This document shows positions 49,853 through 58,344 of a stretch of DNA of 64,000 nt, piece after piece. Origin of the DNA: Couchioplanes caeruleus (GTDB taxonomy: Bacteria; Actinomycetota; Actinomycetes; Mycobacteriales; Micromonosporaceae); the NCBI RefSeq assembly GCF_003751945.1, contig NZ_RJKL01000001.1, forward strand, positions 7,458,501 through 7,522,500, in the 5' to 3' direction. A model generated the notes under the pieces. It worked only from the letters and a program-made list of their open reading frames with translations. It was not told where the DNA came from and ran no database searches. The translations under genes were made by a program, and so were the position numbers. Numbering within the stretch: position 1 is the first letter of the stretch; every line of letters starts with the position of its first letter.

Positions 49853-50637
49853 TAGGTGCGTCCCGCACGCCGCTGACGCCTCCACTTGTCCTCGCTCGCC
49901 AAGCGGTACACCGTGCCCCGGGTGACGCCCCACAGCGCGGTGATGCCGGCCGCGCTGATCCAGGCCGGTTCCCGGGGTGCCGGGCTCTCGGCGACCAGCG
50001 ACAGCACCTCGGGCCCGTTCCACTCGTGGGCGGCGTCCGCGTCACAGATGACCCGCAGCCGCTCGGTTCCCCGACCGCCGGCGAGATGTCCCTCGCAGCC
50101 GGGGACGACGCAGGCCCCGAGGTGTCGCCCGCTCTCGGGGCGCAGCACCCGCTCCGCCTCGGACACCAGGCCGGAGACCTCCGCTGCCAGGTCACCGGCC
50201 GCCGGGTGCCGCACCAGGAAGCCGAACCGGCCGAGCAGGAACCGGCTGAGATCCGCCACGACCCGTCGCGGTGCGGGCGCGCCGGTCGCCTGGGCGGTCA
50301 ACCCCGCCCACGACGCGAGCACGGTCTCGATGGCGTGCCGTGCGTCCGCCGCCCCGGCGTGCAGCGGCCCGCTCGGTCCCGGCCGCCCGGCGCGCGGCGG
50401 CCGCTCCCACGCCGGCGCCGGGCTGCGCAGATGGCGTTCTCCGCACTGCTGGTACAGCGTGGGCAGTCTGCGCAGCGCCTGACCGAGCCGGGTGGCGCAC
50501 GTGCGGCAGAGCGGAGAACCGGCGGCGGTGCCGGCCGGGCATCCCGGCCCGGCGCAGCGCTTCAGCAATTCGGTGACGGTCATTGTTTCATTCTGGGTGC
50601 CGCCCGGCGGTGCGACGGTGTTCTCTGCATTCTTCAT
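49816..50637 (-). CDS. Helix-turn-helix protein with cysteine-rich domain, probable regulator
   Basis: About 273 residues. The N-terminal part has a cysteine pattern (CAGPGC, then CRTC) and a later CVVPGC...C set that may hold zinc. The C-terminus has a BldC/MerR-like DNA-binding unit: WISAAGITALWGVTRGTVYR, then basic KWRRQRRAGRTYYA. I do not recognise a named family. The start is uncertain between ATG 50637 and ATG 50583; neither has a strong ribosome site. It is divergent from the kynurenine operon and overlaps the phzF-like gene tail to tail. Position suggests a cluster regulator. Confidence 0.75.
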   Translation of the reverse strand: MKNAENTVAPPGGTQNETMTVTELLKRCAGPGCPAGTAAGSPLCRTCATRLGQALRRLPTLYQQCGERHLRSPAPAWERPPRAGRPGPSGPLHAGAADARHAIETVLASWAGLTAQATGAPAPRRVVADLSRFLLGRFGFLVRHPAAGDLAAEVSGLVSEAERVLRPESGRHLGACVVPGCEGHLAGGRGTERLRVICDADAAHEWNGPEVLSLVAESPAPREPAWISAAGITALWGVTRGTVYRLASEDKWRRQRRAGRTYYATEDVRNTLA

Positions 50638-50680
50638 GAAGCAGTTTTAGCTTCTCTGAATGTCTTCACAGTGCTCTGCA

Positions 50681-50710
50681 TTGTGCCCTGAGCTGGGGCG
50701 AAGATATACC
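50681..50710 (+). promoter_or_regulatory. Candidate promoter of the kynurenine/sugar operon
   Basis: TTGTGC (50681-50686) and TATACC (50705-50710) are 18 bases apart, 66 bp before the kynureninase start. The -10 region reads GCGAAGATATACCTG and shares GAAGATAT plus CTG with the promoter candidate at 46507-46536, suggesting common control. Confidence 0.5.
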
Positions 50711-50775
50711 TGAGTACGGTACGGATCCGCTGTGCCCGTCCCGCGGCCGGGTGCTCATAAAGGGGGAGGTGCCTC

Positions 50776-51960
50776 GTGGAATTGACCCGTGAATGGGCCG
50801 AGCAGGAAGCCGCCGCAGATCCGCTCGCCGCCTTCGCAAAGGATTTCCTCATCCCGGCCGGGACGCTCGCGCTCAACGGGAACTCGCTCGGCCCGCCGGC
50901 CGTCGGCGTGCCGGTCGCGCTCGACGACGCGGTCCGGCGGCAATGGGGCGAGCATCTCATCCGCGGATGGTGGGACGACGGCTGGTGGGACGCGCCGGAG
51001 CGGGTCGGCGACCGCATCGGCCGGCTGATCGGCGCGGAACCCGGCCAGGTGGTCGTGGGAGAGTCGACCTCGGTGCAACTGTTCAACGGCCTCACCGCCG
51101 CCGCCCGGCTCGTACCGCGCCGCCGCGTGCTGGTCGCCGACGCGGGGAATTTCCCCACGGACCGGTACCTGGCCGCGTCGGTGGCTCGGCTACTGGGCCT
51201 GCGGCTGGTCGAGACCCCGATGGACGCCCTCCCCGCGGTCCTCGACCGGTACGCCGGCGAAGTCGGCGCGGTGCTGTGCGGCGCCGTCGACTTCCGCACC
51301 GGGGAGCTCTGGGACGTCGCCGGACTCACCGCCGCGATCCGTCGCGCCGGGGGCGTCGCCGTGTGGGACCTCAGCCACGCGGCGGGCGCGATCCCGCTGC
51401 GGGTGGACCACGACGCCGTGGACCTGGCCGTCGGCTGTGGATACAAATACCTGTCCGGCGGGCCGGGAGCACCGGCCTTCCTGTATGCGGCCCGCCGGCA
51501 CCACGGCGACCTCGACCTCGCGGTCACCGGCTGGCACGGGCACGCGGACCCGTTCGCGATGACGGACGCCTTCGTCCCCGCCGCCGGCATCGCCCGGGCC
51601 CGGACCGGTACGCCGCACCTGCTGTCCCTGCTGGCCCTCGAGGCGGCCCTCGAGCCGCTGGAGGAGGCCGGGGTGGCAGCCGTGCGCGACAAGAGCGTCC
51701 GGCTTGCGGAATACCTGTTCGCGCTGCTCGCGGACCTGGACGGGGTCGAGGTCGTCACGCCCCGCGCCCCGGATCGCCGTGGCAACCACGTGACGCTGCG
51801 CCTGCCGGACGCCGTCGCGGTGGCCGAGGCGCTGCTGCGCCGGGGGGTGGTCGTCGACGAACGGCCGCCGGACCTGCTGCGGATCTGCCTCAACGGCCTC
51901 TACGTCTCGTGGACCGACGTGTACGACGCCGTGGCGCACCTGTGGGAGGTGCTGCGGTGA
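50776..51960 (+). CDS. kynU: Kynureninase (SibQ-like)
   Basis: A 394-residue PLP enzyme of fold type I that cleaves (3-hydroxy)kynurenine derivatives to (hydroxy)anthranilate and alanine. Marks: FLIPAGTLALNGNSLGPP near the N-terminus, GNFPTDRY, VWDLSHAAGAIP with the PLP-contacting aspartate, and GCGYKYLSGGPG with the Schiff-base lysine. GTG 50776 follows GGGGGAGG. It opens an operon of twelve tightly spaced genes running to the UvrA-like gene. In the sibiromycin pathway the homologue SibQ acts on 3-hydroxy-4-methylkynurenine. Its promoter region carries the shared element at 50681. Confidence 0.93.
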   Translation: MELTREWAEQEAAADPLAAFAKDFLIPAGTLALNGNSLGPPAVGVPVALDDAVRRQWGEHLIRGWWDDGWWDAPERVGDRIGRLIGAEPGQVVVGESTSVQLFNGLTAAARLVPRRRVLVADAGNFPTDRYLAASVARLLGLRLVETPMDALPAVLDRYAGEVGAVLCGAVDFRTGELWDVAGLTAAIRRAGGVAVWDLSHAAGAIPLRVDHDAVDLAVGCGYKYLSGGPGAPAFLYAARRHHGDLDLAVTGWHGHADPFAMTDAFVPAAGIARARTGTPHLLSLLALEAALEPLEEAGVAAVRDKSVRLAEYLFALLADLDGVEVVTPRAPDRRGNHVTLRLPDAVAVAEALLRRGVVVDERPPDLLRICLNGLYVSWTDVYDAVAHLWEVLR

Positions 51961-52742
51961 CCCATCCGAACCCGTACGTCGACTACGCCCGCATGGACGA
52001 CCTGCACGACCTGCAGGAACCCGCCACGGAGTCCCCCTTCGAGCTGCAGTTCATCCTCCTGAGCCAGGTCAAGGAACTGCTGTTCCGGATGGTGCAGCTC
52101 GAGGTCGACCAGGCCCGCGCCCGGGTGCGCGAGGACCGGCCGGAGGCGGCCTGCCGGGCGCTGTCCCGCGCGGCGCGGCACCAGCGCACGCTGGTCGGCT
52201 GCTGGGAGAGCATGAATGCGATGCCGGTGGACGAGTTCCTCGGCTTCCGCGACGAGCTCGGCGAGGCCTCGGGCACCCAGTCCCCCGTGTACCGGCTGCT
52301 CGAGTTCACCCTCGGCAACCGTGGCGCCGCGATGGTGCGGCGCAGCGACTTCATCCGCTTCCCGCGACTACGGGCGGAGCTGGAACGGCCGAGCCTGTAC
52401 GACGAGGTGCTGCGCCACCTCTACCGGATCGGGCTGCCCGTTCCCGAGCACGTGCTCAGCCGCGACGTCACGGTCCCGTACGAGCCGGACCGGGCCGTCG
52501 AGGACGTGTGGGCGACGGCGTACCGCAGCCCGGACAAGTACCGGTCCGCCTACGAGTTGGCCGAGCACCTGCTCGAGGTGGCGTACCAGTTCTCCCGCTG
52601 GCGTGCGACCCACCTGCTGGTGGTGGAGCGCATGCTCGGCGGCAAGCGTGGCAGCGGCGGCACGGACGGTGCCGCCTGGCTGCGGAAGATCAACGAGCAC
52701 CGGTTCTTCGCGGAGCTGTGGACCATGCGCTCCGCCCTGTGA
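51957..52742 (+). CDS. kynA: Tryptophan 2,3-dioxygenase (SibP-like)
   Basis: A 261-residue heme dioxygenase that opens the indole of L-tryptophan to N-formylkynurenine, the first step of the anthranilate half. Family marks: ESPFELQFILLSQVKELLF with the substrate-proximal histidine replaced at the usual region by the family context ESPFELQF, SPVYRLLEFTLGNR, and RATHLLVVERMLGGK, which holds the heme-ligand histidine. The GTG start overlaps the kynureninase stop (GTGA). Slightly shorter than the 280-residue norm, mostly at the N-terminus. Confidence 0.92.
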   Translation: MTHPNPYVDYARMDDLHDLQEPATESPFELQFILLSQVKELLFRMVQLEVDQARARVREDRPEAACRALSRAARHQRTLVGCWESMNAMPVDEFLGFRDELGEASGTQSPVYRLLEFTLGNRGAAMVRRSDFIRFPRLRAELERPSLYDEVLRHLYRIGLPVPEHVLSRDVTVPYEPDRAVEDVWATAYRSPDKYRSAYELAEHLLEVAYQFSRWRATHLLVVERMLGGKRGSGGTDGAAWLRKINEHRFFAELWTMRSAL

Positions 52743-52769
52743 CCGGCAGGCCGACCGAGAGGAACCGAC

Positions 52770-53504
52770 ATGAACGAACTCGGCCTCACCATGGGCCAGG
52801 CAGCGTACGAGCACGCCCTGCGCAGCAACGACGCCCAGGAGTTCGAACTACTGGACCGAAAGTGGATCCAGCTCAGCGGGGTGCTGGGCGGGGAGTACAA
52901 CTACGCCACAGGCCTGTTCGCCTCGGCCCTGCCGTACGACGGTGTGCGCTCGATGCTGGAGATGGGCTGCGGCTGCGGCGTGGCCTCGGTCATCGGTGCG
53001 CTCGAGGGCGTGCCGCGGGTGACCGCCCTGGACATCAACCCCGCGGCGGTGCGTACCACTCAGCTCAACGCCGAGCGCCACGGCGTCGCCGACCGGGTGA
53101 CGGCACGGGTCAGCGACCTGTTCGCGGCGGTCGACGACGACGCCTACGACCTGATCTTCTGGAACTCGCCGTTCATCCAGGTGCCGCCGGACCAGCTCCT
53201 CGACTCCGACCTCGCCTACCACTTCTTCGATCCCGGCTACGCGATGCACGAGCGGTTCTTCCGCGGGGCGCGGCGGCGGCTCAGCCCGTCCGGCCGGCTG
53301 TTCCTCGGCTTCAGTTTCGCGATGGGCAGCTCCGACCGGCTCCGCGAGGTGGTGACGGCGGCCGGGTTCGGGGTGCGCGTGCACGTACAGGAGTCGTTCG
53401 GGGTATCGCCCGAGGAGCTCGGCACCTCACCGGTGTACGCCGACCACGCCGGCGACGACGCGCGGGTGCATATCGACTTCACGCTGCTGGAGTTGACCCG
53501 TTGA
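52770..53504 (+). CDS. Class I methyltransferase with NPPF-like motif, probable N-methyltransferase
   Basis: A 244-residue SAM-dependent methyltransferase: SMLEMGCGCGVASVIGA is the SAM loop and TALDINPAAVRTTQLNA the acidic turn. The active-site motif reads WNSPFI, close to the (N/D)PP(F/Y) motif of enzymes that methylate nitrogen. ATG 52770 follows GAGAGGAA. It sits directly before, and overlaps, the sugar aminotransferase gene, which suggests N-methylation of the 4-amino sugar, as sibirosamine needs. An aromatic-amine or other target is possible, because the motif alone does not fix the substrate. Confidence 0.7.
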   Translation: MNELGLTMGQAAYEHALRSNDAQEFELLDRKWIQLSGVLGGEYNYATGLFASALPYDGVRSMLEMGCGCGVASVIGALEGVPRVTALDINPAAVRTTQLNAERHGVADRVTARVSDLFAAVDDDAYDLIFWNSPFIQVPPDQLLDSDLAYHFFDPGYAMHERFFRGARRRLSPSGRLFLGFSFAMGSSDRLREVVTAAGFGVRVHVQESFGVSPEELGTSPVYADHAGDDARVHIDFTLLELTR

Positions 53505-54670
53505 CCGCGGCGGGGACCGTCCCGTTCCATGTGCCGCACACCGCCGAGCGCCAGCTCGAGTATCTGCGCGGGGCCCTGGAGTCCGGTGACCTGGACGGCA
53601 ACGGCTCCTACAGCGCCCGTGCCGCCGAGCTGATCCAGCGGCTCACCGGTGCGGGGCACGTGCTTCTCACGCCGTCCTGCACCGCCGCCCTGGAGATCGC
53701 CGCGCTGCTGCTCGACCTCGCCCCCGGCGACGAGGTGGTGATGCCGTCGTTCACCTTCGCGCCGACCGCGAGCGCGTTCGTTCTGCGCGGCGCGGTCCCG
53801 GTCTTCGTGGACTGTCACCCGGACACCCTGAACCTCGACGAGAAGGCGCTGCAGGAGGCGATCACCGGGCGGACCCGGGCGATCGTCGCCGTCCACTACG
53901 CCGGGGTCGCCTGCGAGATGGGCGAGATCCAGCGCATCGCGGACGCCCACGGCATCCCGGTGGTGGAGGACAACGCGCACGGGCTGGGTGCCTCGTACCG
54001 GGACCGGCCACTGGGCAGCTTCGGCGCGCTGGCCGCCCAGAGCTTCCACGCCACCAAGAACGTGCACAGCGCGAAGGGTGGCGCGTTGCTGGTGAACGAC
54101 GAGAGCCTGGTGGACCGGGCGACCATCATCCGGGACCGGGGCACCAACCGGCACCAGTACTTCCTCGGCCAGGTGGACAAGTACCGCTGGGTCGATCTGG
54201 GCTCGTCGTACATCCTGCCGGAGTTGCTCGCCGCGCTGCTCGCGGCGCAGCTCGAGGAGCACGACATGGTGCAGAAACGGCGCGATGCCGTCTGGTACCG
54301 CTACCACGAGGGTCTCGCCGGGTGGGCCGCCGAGCAGCGGGTGCTTCTGCCCGTCGTGCCCGCGGACCGCAGGCACTCGGCTCATCTCTACCACCTGGTG
54401 CTGCCCGATCCGGCCGACCGCTCCGCGTTCCTCGACCACCTGAGGACGCGCGGCGTCAACGCCACGTTCCACTTCGTCCCCCTGCACACCTCGCCCGCGG
54501 GCATGCGGTACGGCCGTACGGCGCCCGGCGGGTGCCCGGTCACCGAGCACGTGGCCGACCGGCTGGTCCGGCTGCCGCTGCACACCGAGCTCACGCCCGC
54601 GCGGGTGGAGCAGGTCCTGGACGCCGTCCTGGAGTTCCGTACCTCCGAGTCCCGAGGGAGTCTGCCGTGA
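53501..54670 (+). CDS. DegT/DnrJ-type sugar aminotransferase (4-amino, RffA-like)
   Basis: About 389 residues from a TTG that overlaps the previous stop. PLP-dependent nucleotide-sugar aminotransferase: LTPSCTAALEIAALLLD, VMPSFTFAPTASAFVLRGA, VVEDNAHGLGAS, and SFHATKNVHSAKGGALL with the Schiff-base lysine in HATKN. The HATKN form and the length (389) resemble WecE/RffA, which aminate dTDP-4-keto-6-deoxyglucose at C4, and that is the position of the amino group in sibirosamine. The 4-keto sugar donor enzyme (4,6-dehydratase) is not in the window. Confidence 0.88.
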   Translation: MTAAGTVPFHVPHTAERQLEYLRGALESGDLDGNGSYSARAAELIQRLTGAGHVLLTPSCTAALEIAALLLDLAPGDEVVMPSFTFAPTASAFVLRGAVPVFVDCHPDTLNLDEKALQEAITGRTRAIVAVHYAGVACEMGEIQRIADAHGIPVVEDNAHGLGASYRDRPLGSFGALAAQSFHATKNVHSAKGGALLVNDESLVDRATIIRDRGTNRHQYFLGQVDKYRWVDLGSSYILPELLAALLAAQLEEHDMVQKRRDAVWYRYHEGLAGWAAEQRVLLPVVPADRRHSAHLYHLVLPDPADRSAFLDHLRTRGVNATFHFVPLHTSPAGMRYGRTAPGGCPVTEHVADRLVRLPLHTELTPARVEQVLDAVLEFRTSESRGSLP

Positions 54671-55917
54671 CCGCGGACATTGCGAAGATGGTCACCACGT
54701 GCCGGGTCTGCGGCGCCTCATCCTGGCAGAACGTCATCTCGTTCGGCGACGTGCCGCTGGCCAACGCGTTTCTCGACCAGCCCGGGCCCGAGGGCGCGTA
54801 CCCGCTGGAGCTGATCTCCTGCCGCGAGTGCCGCCTGCTGAGCCTGACCGCCGTGGTCGACCCGCGGGTCCTCTACCGCACCTACTCCTACGTCACGTCG
54901 GAGTCCGAGACGATGACCCGCCACATGCAGGAGGTCGTCCGGCTCTGCGCCGAGCGGGTCGACTCCGGCCGCCTGGTGGTGGAGGTGGGCAGTAACACGG
55001 GCAACCAGTTGCAGCTCTTCCAGGCGGCGGGGCACCCGGTCCTCGGCGTCGACCCGGCGCGCAACCTGGCCGCGATCGCCGCCGAGCGGGGGGTGCCGAC
55101 GCTGGCGGAGTACTTCGGCTCGGACATCGCCGGCGCGATCGCCGCGGTGCACGGCCGGGCGTCGCTGATCCTCGGCCGGCACGTGTTCGCCCACATCGAC
55201 GACCTGACCGACGTCCTGGCCGGGGTGCAGGCGCTGCTCACCGACGACGGCCTCTTCGCGATCGAGGTGCCGTACGCCGTCGACATGGTGAACACGGTCG
55301 CGTTCGACACGATCTATCACGAGCATCTGTCGTACTTCCTGATCAGCACCCTGGACCGGCTGTTCACCCGGCACGGGCTGCGGACCGTCGACGTGCGACG
55401 CCTGGCCGTGCACGGCGGTTCGGTGCTGGTCACCGCCGCCCGCTCGGACAGCCGCTGGGAGGCCTCCGAGCGGGTCGGCGAGCTGATCGCGGCCGAGAAG
55501 GACCAGGGTTTCCTCACCGACGACCGGTACGAGCAGTTCGCCGCGCGCGTGCGGACCACCTGCACCGAGCTCACCGAGCTGGTGCGCAAGGAGGTCGCCG
55601 ACGGCAAGCGCGTCGCGGGGTACGGCGCCTCGGCCAAGGGCACGACCCTGCTGAACATCTGTGGCCTGACCCGCGCGGAGGTGGAGTTCTGCACCGACAC
55701 GACGCCCCAGAAGCAGGGCCGGTTCACCCCGGGGACGCACATCCCGATCGTGGCGCCCGAGGACGTCGAGGAACAGCCCGACCTGCGCCTGATGCTCGCC
55801 TGGAACTACGCGGAGGAGATCCTGCGCCGGGAGGCCGCCTACCTGGACGCCGGCGGCGGATTCATCATCCCGGTGCCCGAGCCGGTCGTGCACACCCGGC
55901 AGGGGGTCGGGCGATGA
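54667..55917 (+). CDS. NDP-hexose C-methyltransferase (TylCIII/TcaB9-like)
   Basis: A 416-residue three-domain sugar C-methyltransferase. The N-terminal zinc domain has CRVCG and later CRECRLL; the middle SAM domain has LVVEVGSNTGNQLQLF and a catalytic-region YHEHLSYF with the tyrosine-histidine pair seen in TcaB9; the C-terminal domain begins at VAGYGASAKGTTLLN, as in the methyltransf_14 unit. GTG 54667 overlaps the previous stop. Such enzymes methylate C3 of 4-keto-6-deoxy sugars, matching the 3-C-methyl branch of sibirosamine. Length and domain order are normal. Confidence 0.92.
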   Translation: MTADIAKMVTTCRVCGASSWQNVISFGDVPLANAFLDQPGPEGAYPLELISCRECRLLSLTAVVDPRVLYRTYSYVTSESETMTRHMQEVVRLCAERVDSGRLVVEVGSNTGNQLQLFQAAGHPVLGVDPARNLAAIAAERGVPTLAEYFGSDIAGAIAAVHGRASLILGRHVFAHIDDLTDVLAGVQALLTDDGLFAIEVPYAVDMVNTVAFDTIYHEHLSYFLISTLDRLFTRHGLRTVDVRRLAVHGGSVLVTAARSDSRWEASERVGELIAAEKDQGFLTDDRYEQFAARVRTTCTELTELVRKEVADGKRVAGYGASAKGTTLLNICGLTRAEVEFCTDTTPQKQGRFTPGTHIPIVAPEDVEEQPDLRLMLAWNYAEEILRREAAYLDAGGGFIIPVPEPVVHTRQGVGR

Positions 55918-56948
55918 GCTCCGAGCTGTCCGCCCTCGTCCCCGTGATGTTCGGGCACGCGGCGTTCCAGCAGCTCAACGCCGGGGCTGAGCTGGGGCTG
56001 TTCGAGTTGCTGCACGCCGACGGGCCGCTACCGGCCGGCGAGGTGGCCGAGAGGCTCGGGCTCAGCCGACGCTCGGCGGACGTTCTTCTGCTGGGCACCA
56101 CCGCGCTGGGTCTGACCACGGTGACCGGCGGCGAGTACCGCAACGGCGCGCCGATCGCCGCCGCGTTCCACGACGGGCTGTGGCCCGTGCTGCGCGACAT
56201 CGTGCAGTACCAGGACAAGATCGCATACCTGCCGGCAGCGGACTACGTGGAGTCGCTGCGCACCGGGCAGAACGCCGGCATCCGGCACTTCCCCGGCACC
56301 ACCCGCGACCTCTACTCACGGCTGGCGGCGGTGCCGGGCCTGGAGGAGCTGTTCTACCGCGGGATGCACGCCTGGTCGCAGTTGTCCAACCCGGTGCTGG
56401 TCGCGCAGGGCGACTTCGCCCAGGCACGGCGGGTCCTCGACGTCGGCGGCGGCGACGCGGTCAATGCCGTCGCGCTGGCCCGGGCGTACCCCTCGCTGCG
56501 CGTCACCGTCCTGGACCGGCCCGGCGCCCTCGAGGTGGCGGAGAAGACCATCGCCGATGCGGGCCTGGAGGGCCGGGTGGAGACGTACGCGGCGGACATC
56601 TTCGCCGACCCGTACCCGTCCGGGCACGACTGCGTCCTCTTCGCCCACCAGTTGGTGATCTGGTCGCCGGAGCAGAACCTCACCCTGCTCCGCAAGGCCC
56701 ATGACGCGATCGAGCCGGGGGGCCGCGTCCTGGTGTTCAACGCCTTCGCCGACGACGACCGCACCGGTCCGCTGTACGCCGCCCTGGACAACGTCTACTT
56801 CACCACCCTGCCGTTCCGGCACTCGACGATCTACCGGTGGATGGACTGCGAGGAGTGGCTGCGCGCGGCCGGGTTCACCGGCGTCGGGCGTACGCCCTCA
56901 CCGGGGTGGACTCCGCACGGCGTGGTGTCCGGGTGCCGTCCGGCATGA
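55914..56948 (+). CDS. SibL-like aromatic methyltransferase
   Basis: A 344-residue methyltransferase of the O-methyltransferase family 2 type: a dimerisation/winged-helix N-terminus (LGLFELLHADGPLPAGEVAE) and a C-terminal SAM domain with RRVLDVGGGDAVNAVALA and TVLDRPGALEVAEKTI. The otherwise usual catalytic histidine region is LFAHQLVIWSPEQN. In sibiromycin, SibL of this family C-methylates 3-hydroxykynurenine at C4 before kynureninase acts; the placement here between sugar and kynurenine genes supports the same job. An O-methyltransferase role cannot be excluded by sequence alone. Confidence 0.78.
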   Translation: MSSELSALVPVMFGHAAFQQLNAGAELGLFELLHADGPLPAGEVAERLGLSRRSADVLLLGTTALGLTTVTGGEYRNGAPIAAAFHDGLWPVLRDIVQYQDKIAYLPAADYVESLRTGQNAGIRHFPGTTRDLYSRLAAVPGLEELFYRGMHAWSQLSNPVLVAQGDFAQARRVLDVGGGDAVNAVALARAYPSLRVTVLDRPGALEVAEKTIADAGLEGRVETYAADIFADPYPSGHDCVLFAHQLVIWSPEQNLTLLRKAHDAIEPGGRVLVFNAFADDDRTGPLYAALDNVYFTTLPFRHSTIYRWMDCEEWLRAAGFTGVGRTPSPGWTPHGVVSGCRPA

Positions 56949-57766
56949 CTGCCGCCCGCGCGGACCTGGACCGGGAGCTGTCACCCAGTTCCGCGGCGCG
57001 CGACGCGCAGGCCACCCTGGCGCAGTACCGGCTGCGCAGCCAGGCGGCGCGGGAGAACCTGGCCCACCGCGCCGACGTGCGGTACGGGCCGCATCCGGGC
57101 GAGGTGCTGCACCATTTCCCGCCGCGCGCACCGGGCGCGCCGTTGATGGTCTTCGTCCACGGTGGCCATTGGCAGGAGTCGAGCAAGGAGGACGCCTGCT
57201 TCCCGGCGGCCGGCCTGCTCGCTGCCGGGTTCGGCTACCTGGCGCTGGGCTATGGCCTCGCACCCGCGCGGCGGCTTCCGGAGATGAGCGCCTCGGTGCG
57301 GCGCGGGCTCGCCTGGGTGCGCGACCACGCGCAGGCCCTCGGCGGGCGGGCGGACGCGGTCTTCGCCGCGGGCAGTTCCGCCGGCGCCCATCTGGTCGCC
57401 CTGGCGGCCGACGTGCCGCTCGCCGGGATGTTCCTCCTGAGCGGCCTCTACGACCTCGCACCGGTGGTGGACAGTTACGTCAACGACGCGCTGAGCCTCA
57501 CCCCGGCCGGGGCGCGGGAGCAGAGCCCCCTGCTGCGCCCGCCCCCGGCCGCCCCCGTGCTGCTCGCCGTCGGCGAGCACGAGACCGCCGAGTACCACCG
57601 CCAGCAGCGCCGGTACGCCGCCGCGCTGCGCCGCGCCGGCACACCGGCGACCGAACTGGTGGTGGCCGGTCGTGACCACTTCGACCTGCCGTTCGACCTG
57701 GACGACCCGGAGACCGACCTGGGTGCGGCCGTGGTCCGGGCAGCGGCGCGGTGGAGGCGGGGATGA
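56945..57766 (+). CDS. kynB: Kynurenine formamidase, alpha/beta-hydrolase type (SibK-like)
   Basis: About 273 residues from ATG 56945, which overlaps the previous stop (ATGA). Alpha/beta hydrolase with the HGGHWQ oxyanion motif, a GSSAGAHLV nucleophile elbow and a late histidine in GRDHFDLPF, the arrangement of arylformamidases that hydrolyse N-formylkynurenine to kynurenine and formate. The N-terminal QYRLRSQAARENL helix is also typical of this group. It links the tryptophan dioxygenase and kynureninase of the same operon. The gene symbol is given for function; the fold is the hydrolase type, not the bacterial KynB metal type. Confidence 0.87.
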   Translation: MTAARADLDRELSPSSAARDAQATLAQYRLRSQAARENLAHRADVRYGPHPGEVLHHFPPRAPGAPLMVFVHGGHWQESSKEDACFPAAGLLAAGFGYLALGYGLAPARRLPEMSASVRRGLAWVRDHAQALGGRADAVFAAGSSAGAHLVALAADVPLAGMFLLSGLYDLAPVVDSYVNDALSLTPAGAREQSPLLRPPPAAPVLLAVGEHETAEYHRQQRRYAAALRRAGTPATELVVAGRDHFDLPFDLDDPETDLGAAVVRAAARWRRG

Positions 57767-58344
57767 AGGCGCGCGAGCTGGCGGTGGGCGGCGCGTGGGA
57801 GCTCGTCCCGCCGGTGTTCCCCGACGAGCGGGGCTTGTTCTGCCCGGTGTACGAGGACGGCGTGCTGGACGTGCCGTTCCGGGTACGGCGCAGCGCGCTG
57901 AGCGTCAACCGGGCCGGAGCCGCCCGGGGCATCCACTACTCGCCGGGCGGTGACGGGCCGGCGAAGATCGTGCACTGCGTCGCCGGGCGCGTCCTGGACA
58001 TCGTGGTGGACGTCCGGGTGGGTTCGCCGGCCTTCGGCCGCTGGGACAGCGTGCTGCTGGACTCCGACCGCCCTCGGGCCGTGTACCTGCCCGCGGGACT
58101 CGGTCACGCCTTTGTCGCGCTCACCGGCGGCACCGTGCTCAGCTACCTGCTCACCACCACGTACCGCCCCGAGGACGAACGCGCGGTGGCCCTGCTCGAC
58201 CCGGCCCTCGGCCTGCCCCTGCCGCAGGCGCGGGAGCTGGTCATGTCCGCGGCCGACCGGGCCGCGCCCACGCTGGCGGACGCGCTCGACCGGGGCCTGC
58301 TGCCGCGCTACCGGACCGCATCGACCAAGGAGGACGAGACGTGA
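57763..58344 (+). CDS. dTDP-4-keto-6-deoxyhexose epimerase (RmlC-like)
   Basis: A 193-residue cupin of the RmlC family. Marks: FPDERGLF, SVNRAGAARGIHY with the catalytic-region histidine of RmlC, KIVHCVAGRVLDIVVDVR, and YLPAGLGHAFVAL. Start ATG 57763 overlaps the previous stop. Length is normal for RmlC and its 3- or 5-monoepimerase relatives such as TylK; which carbon is inverted cannot be told from sequence. It serves the sugar branch with the neighbouring thymidylyltransferase. Confidence 0.9.
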   Translation: MKARELAVGGAWELVPPVFPDERGLFCPVYEDGVLDVPFRVRRSALSVNRAGAARGIHYSPGGDGPAKIVHCVAGRVLDIVVDVRVGSPAFGRWDSVLLDSDRPRAVYLPAGLGHAFVALTGGTVLSYLLTTTYRPEDERAVALLDPALGLPLPQARELVMSAADRAAPTLADALDRGLLPRYRTASTKEDET

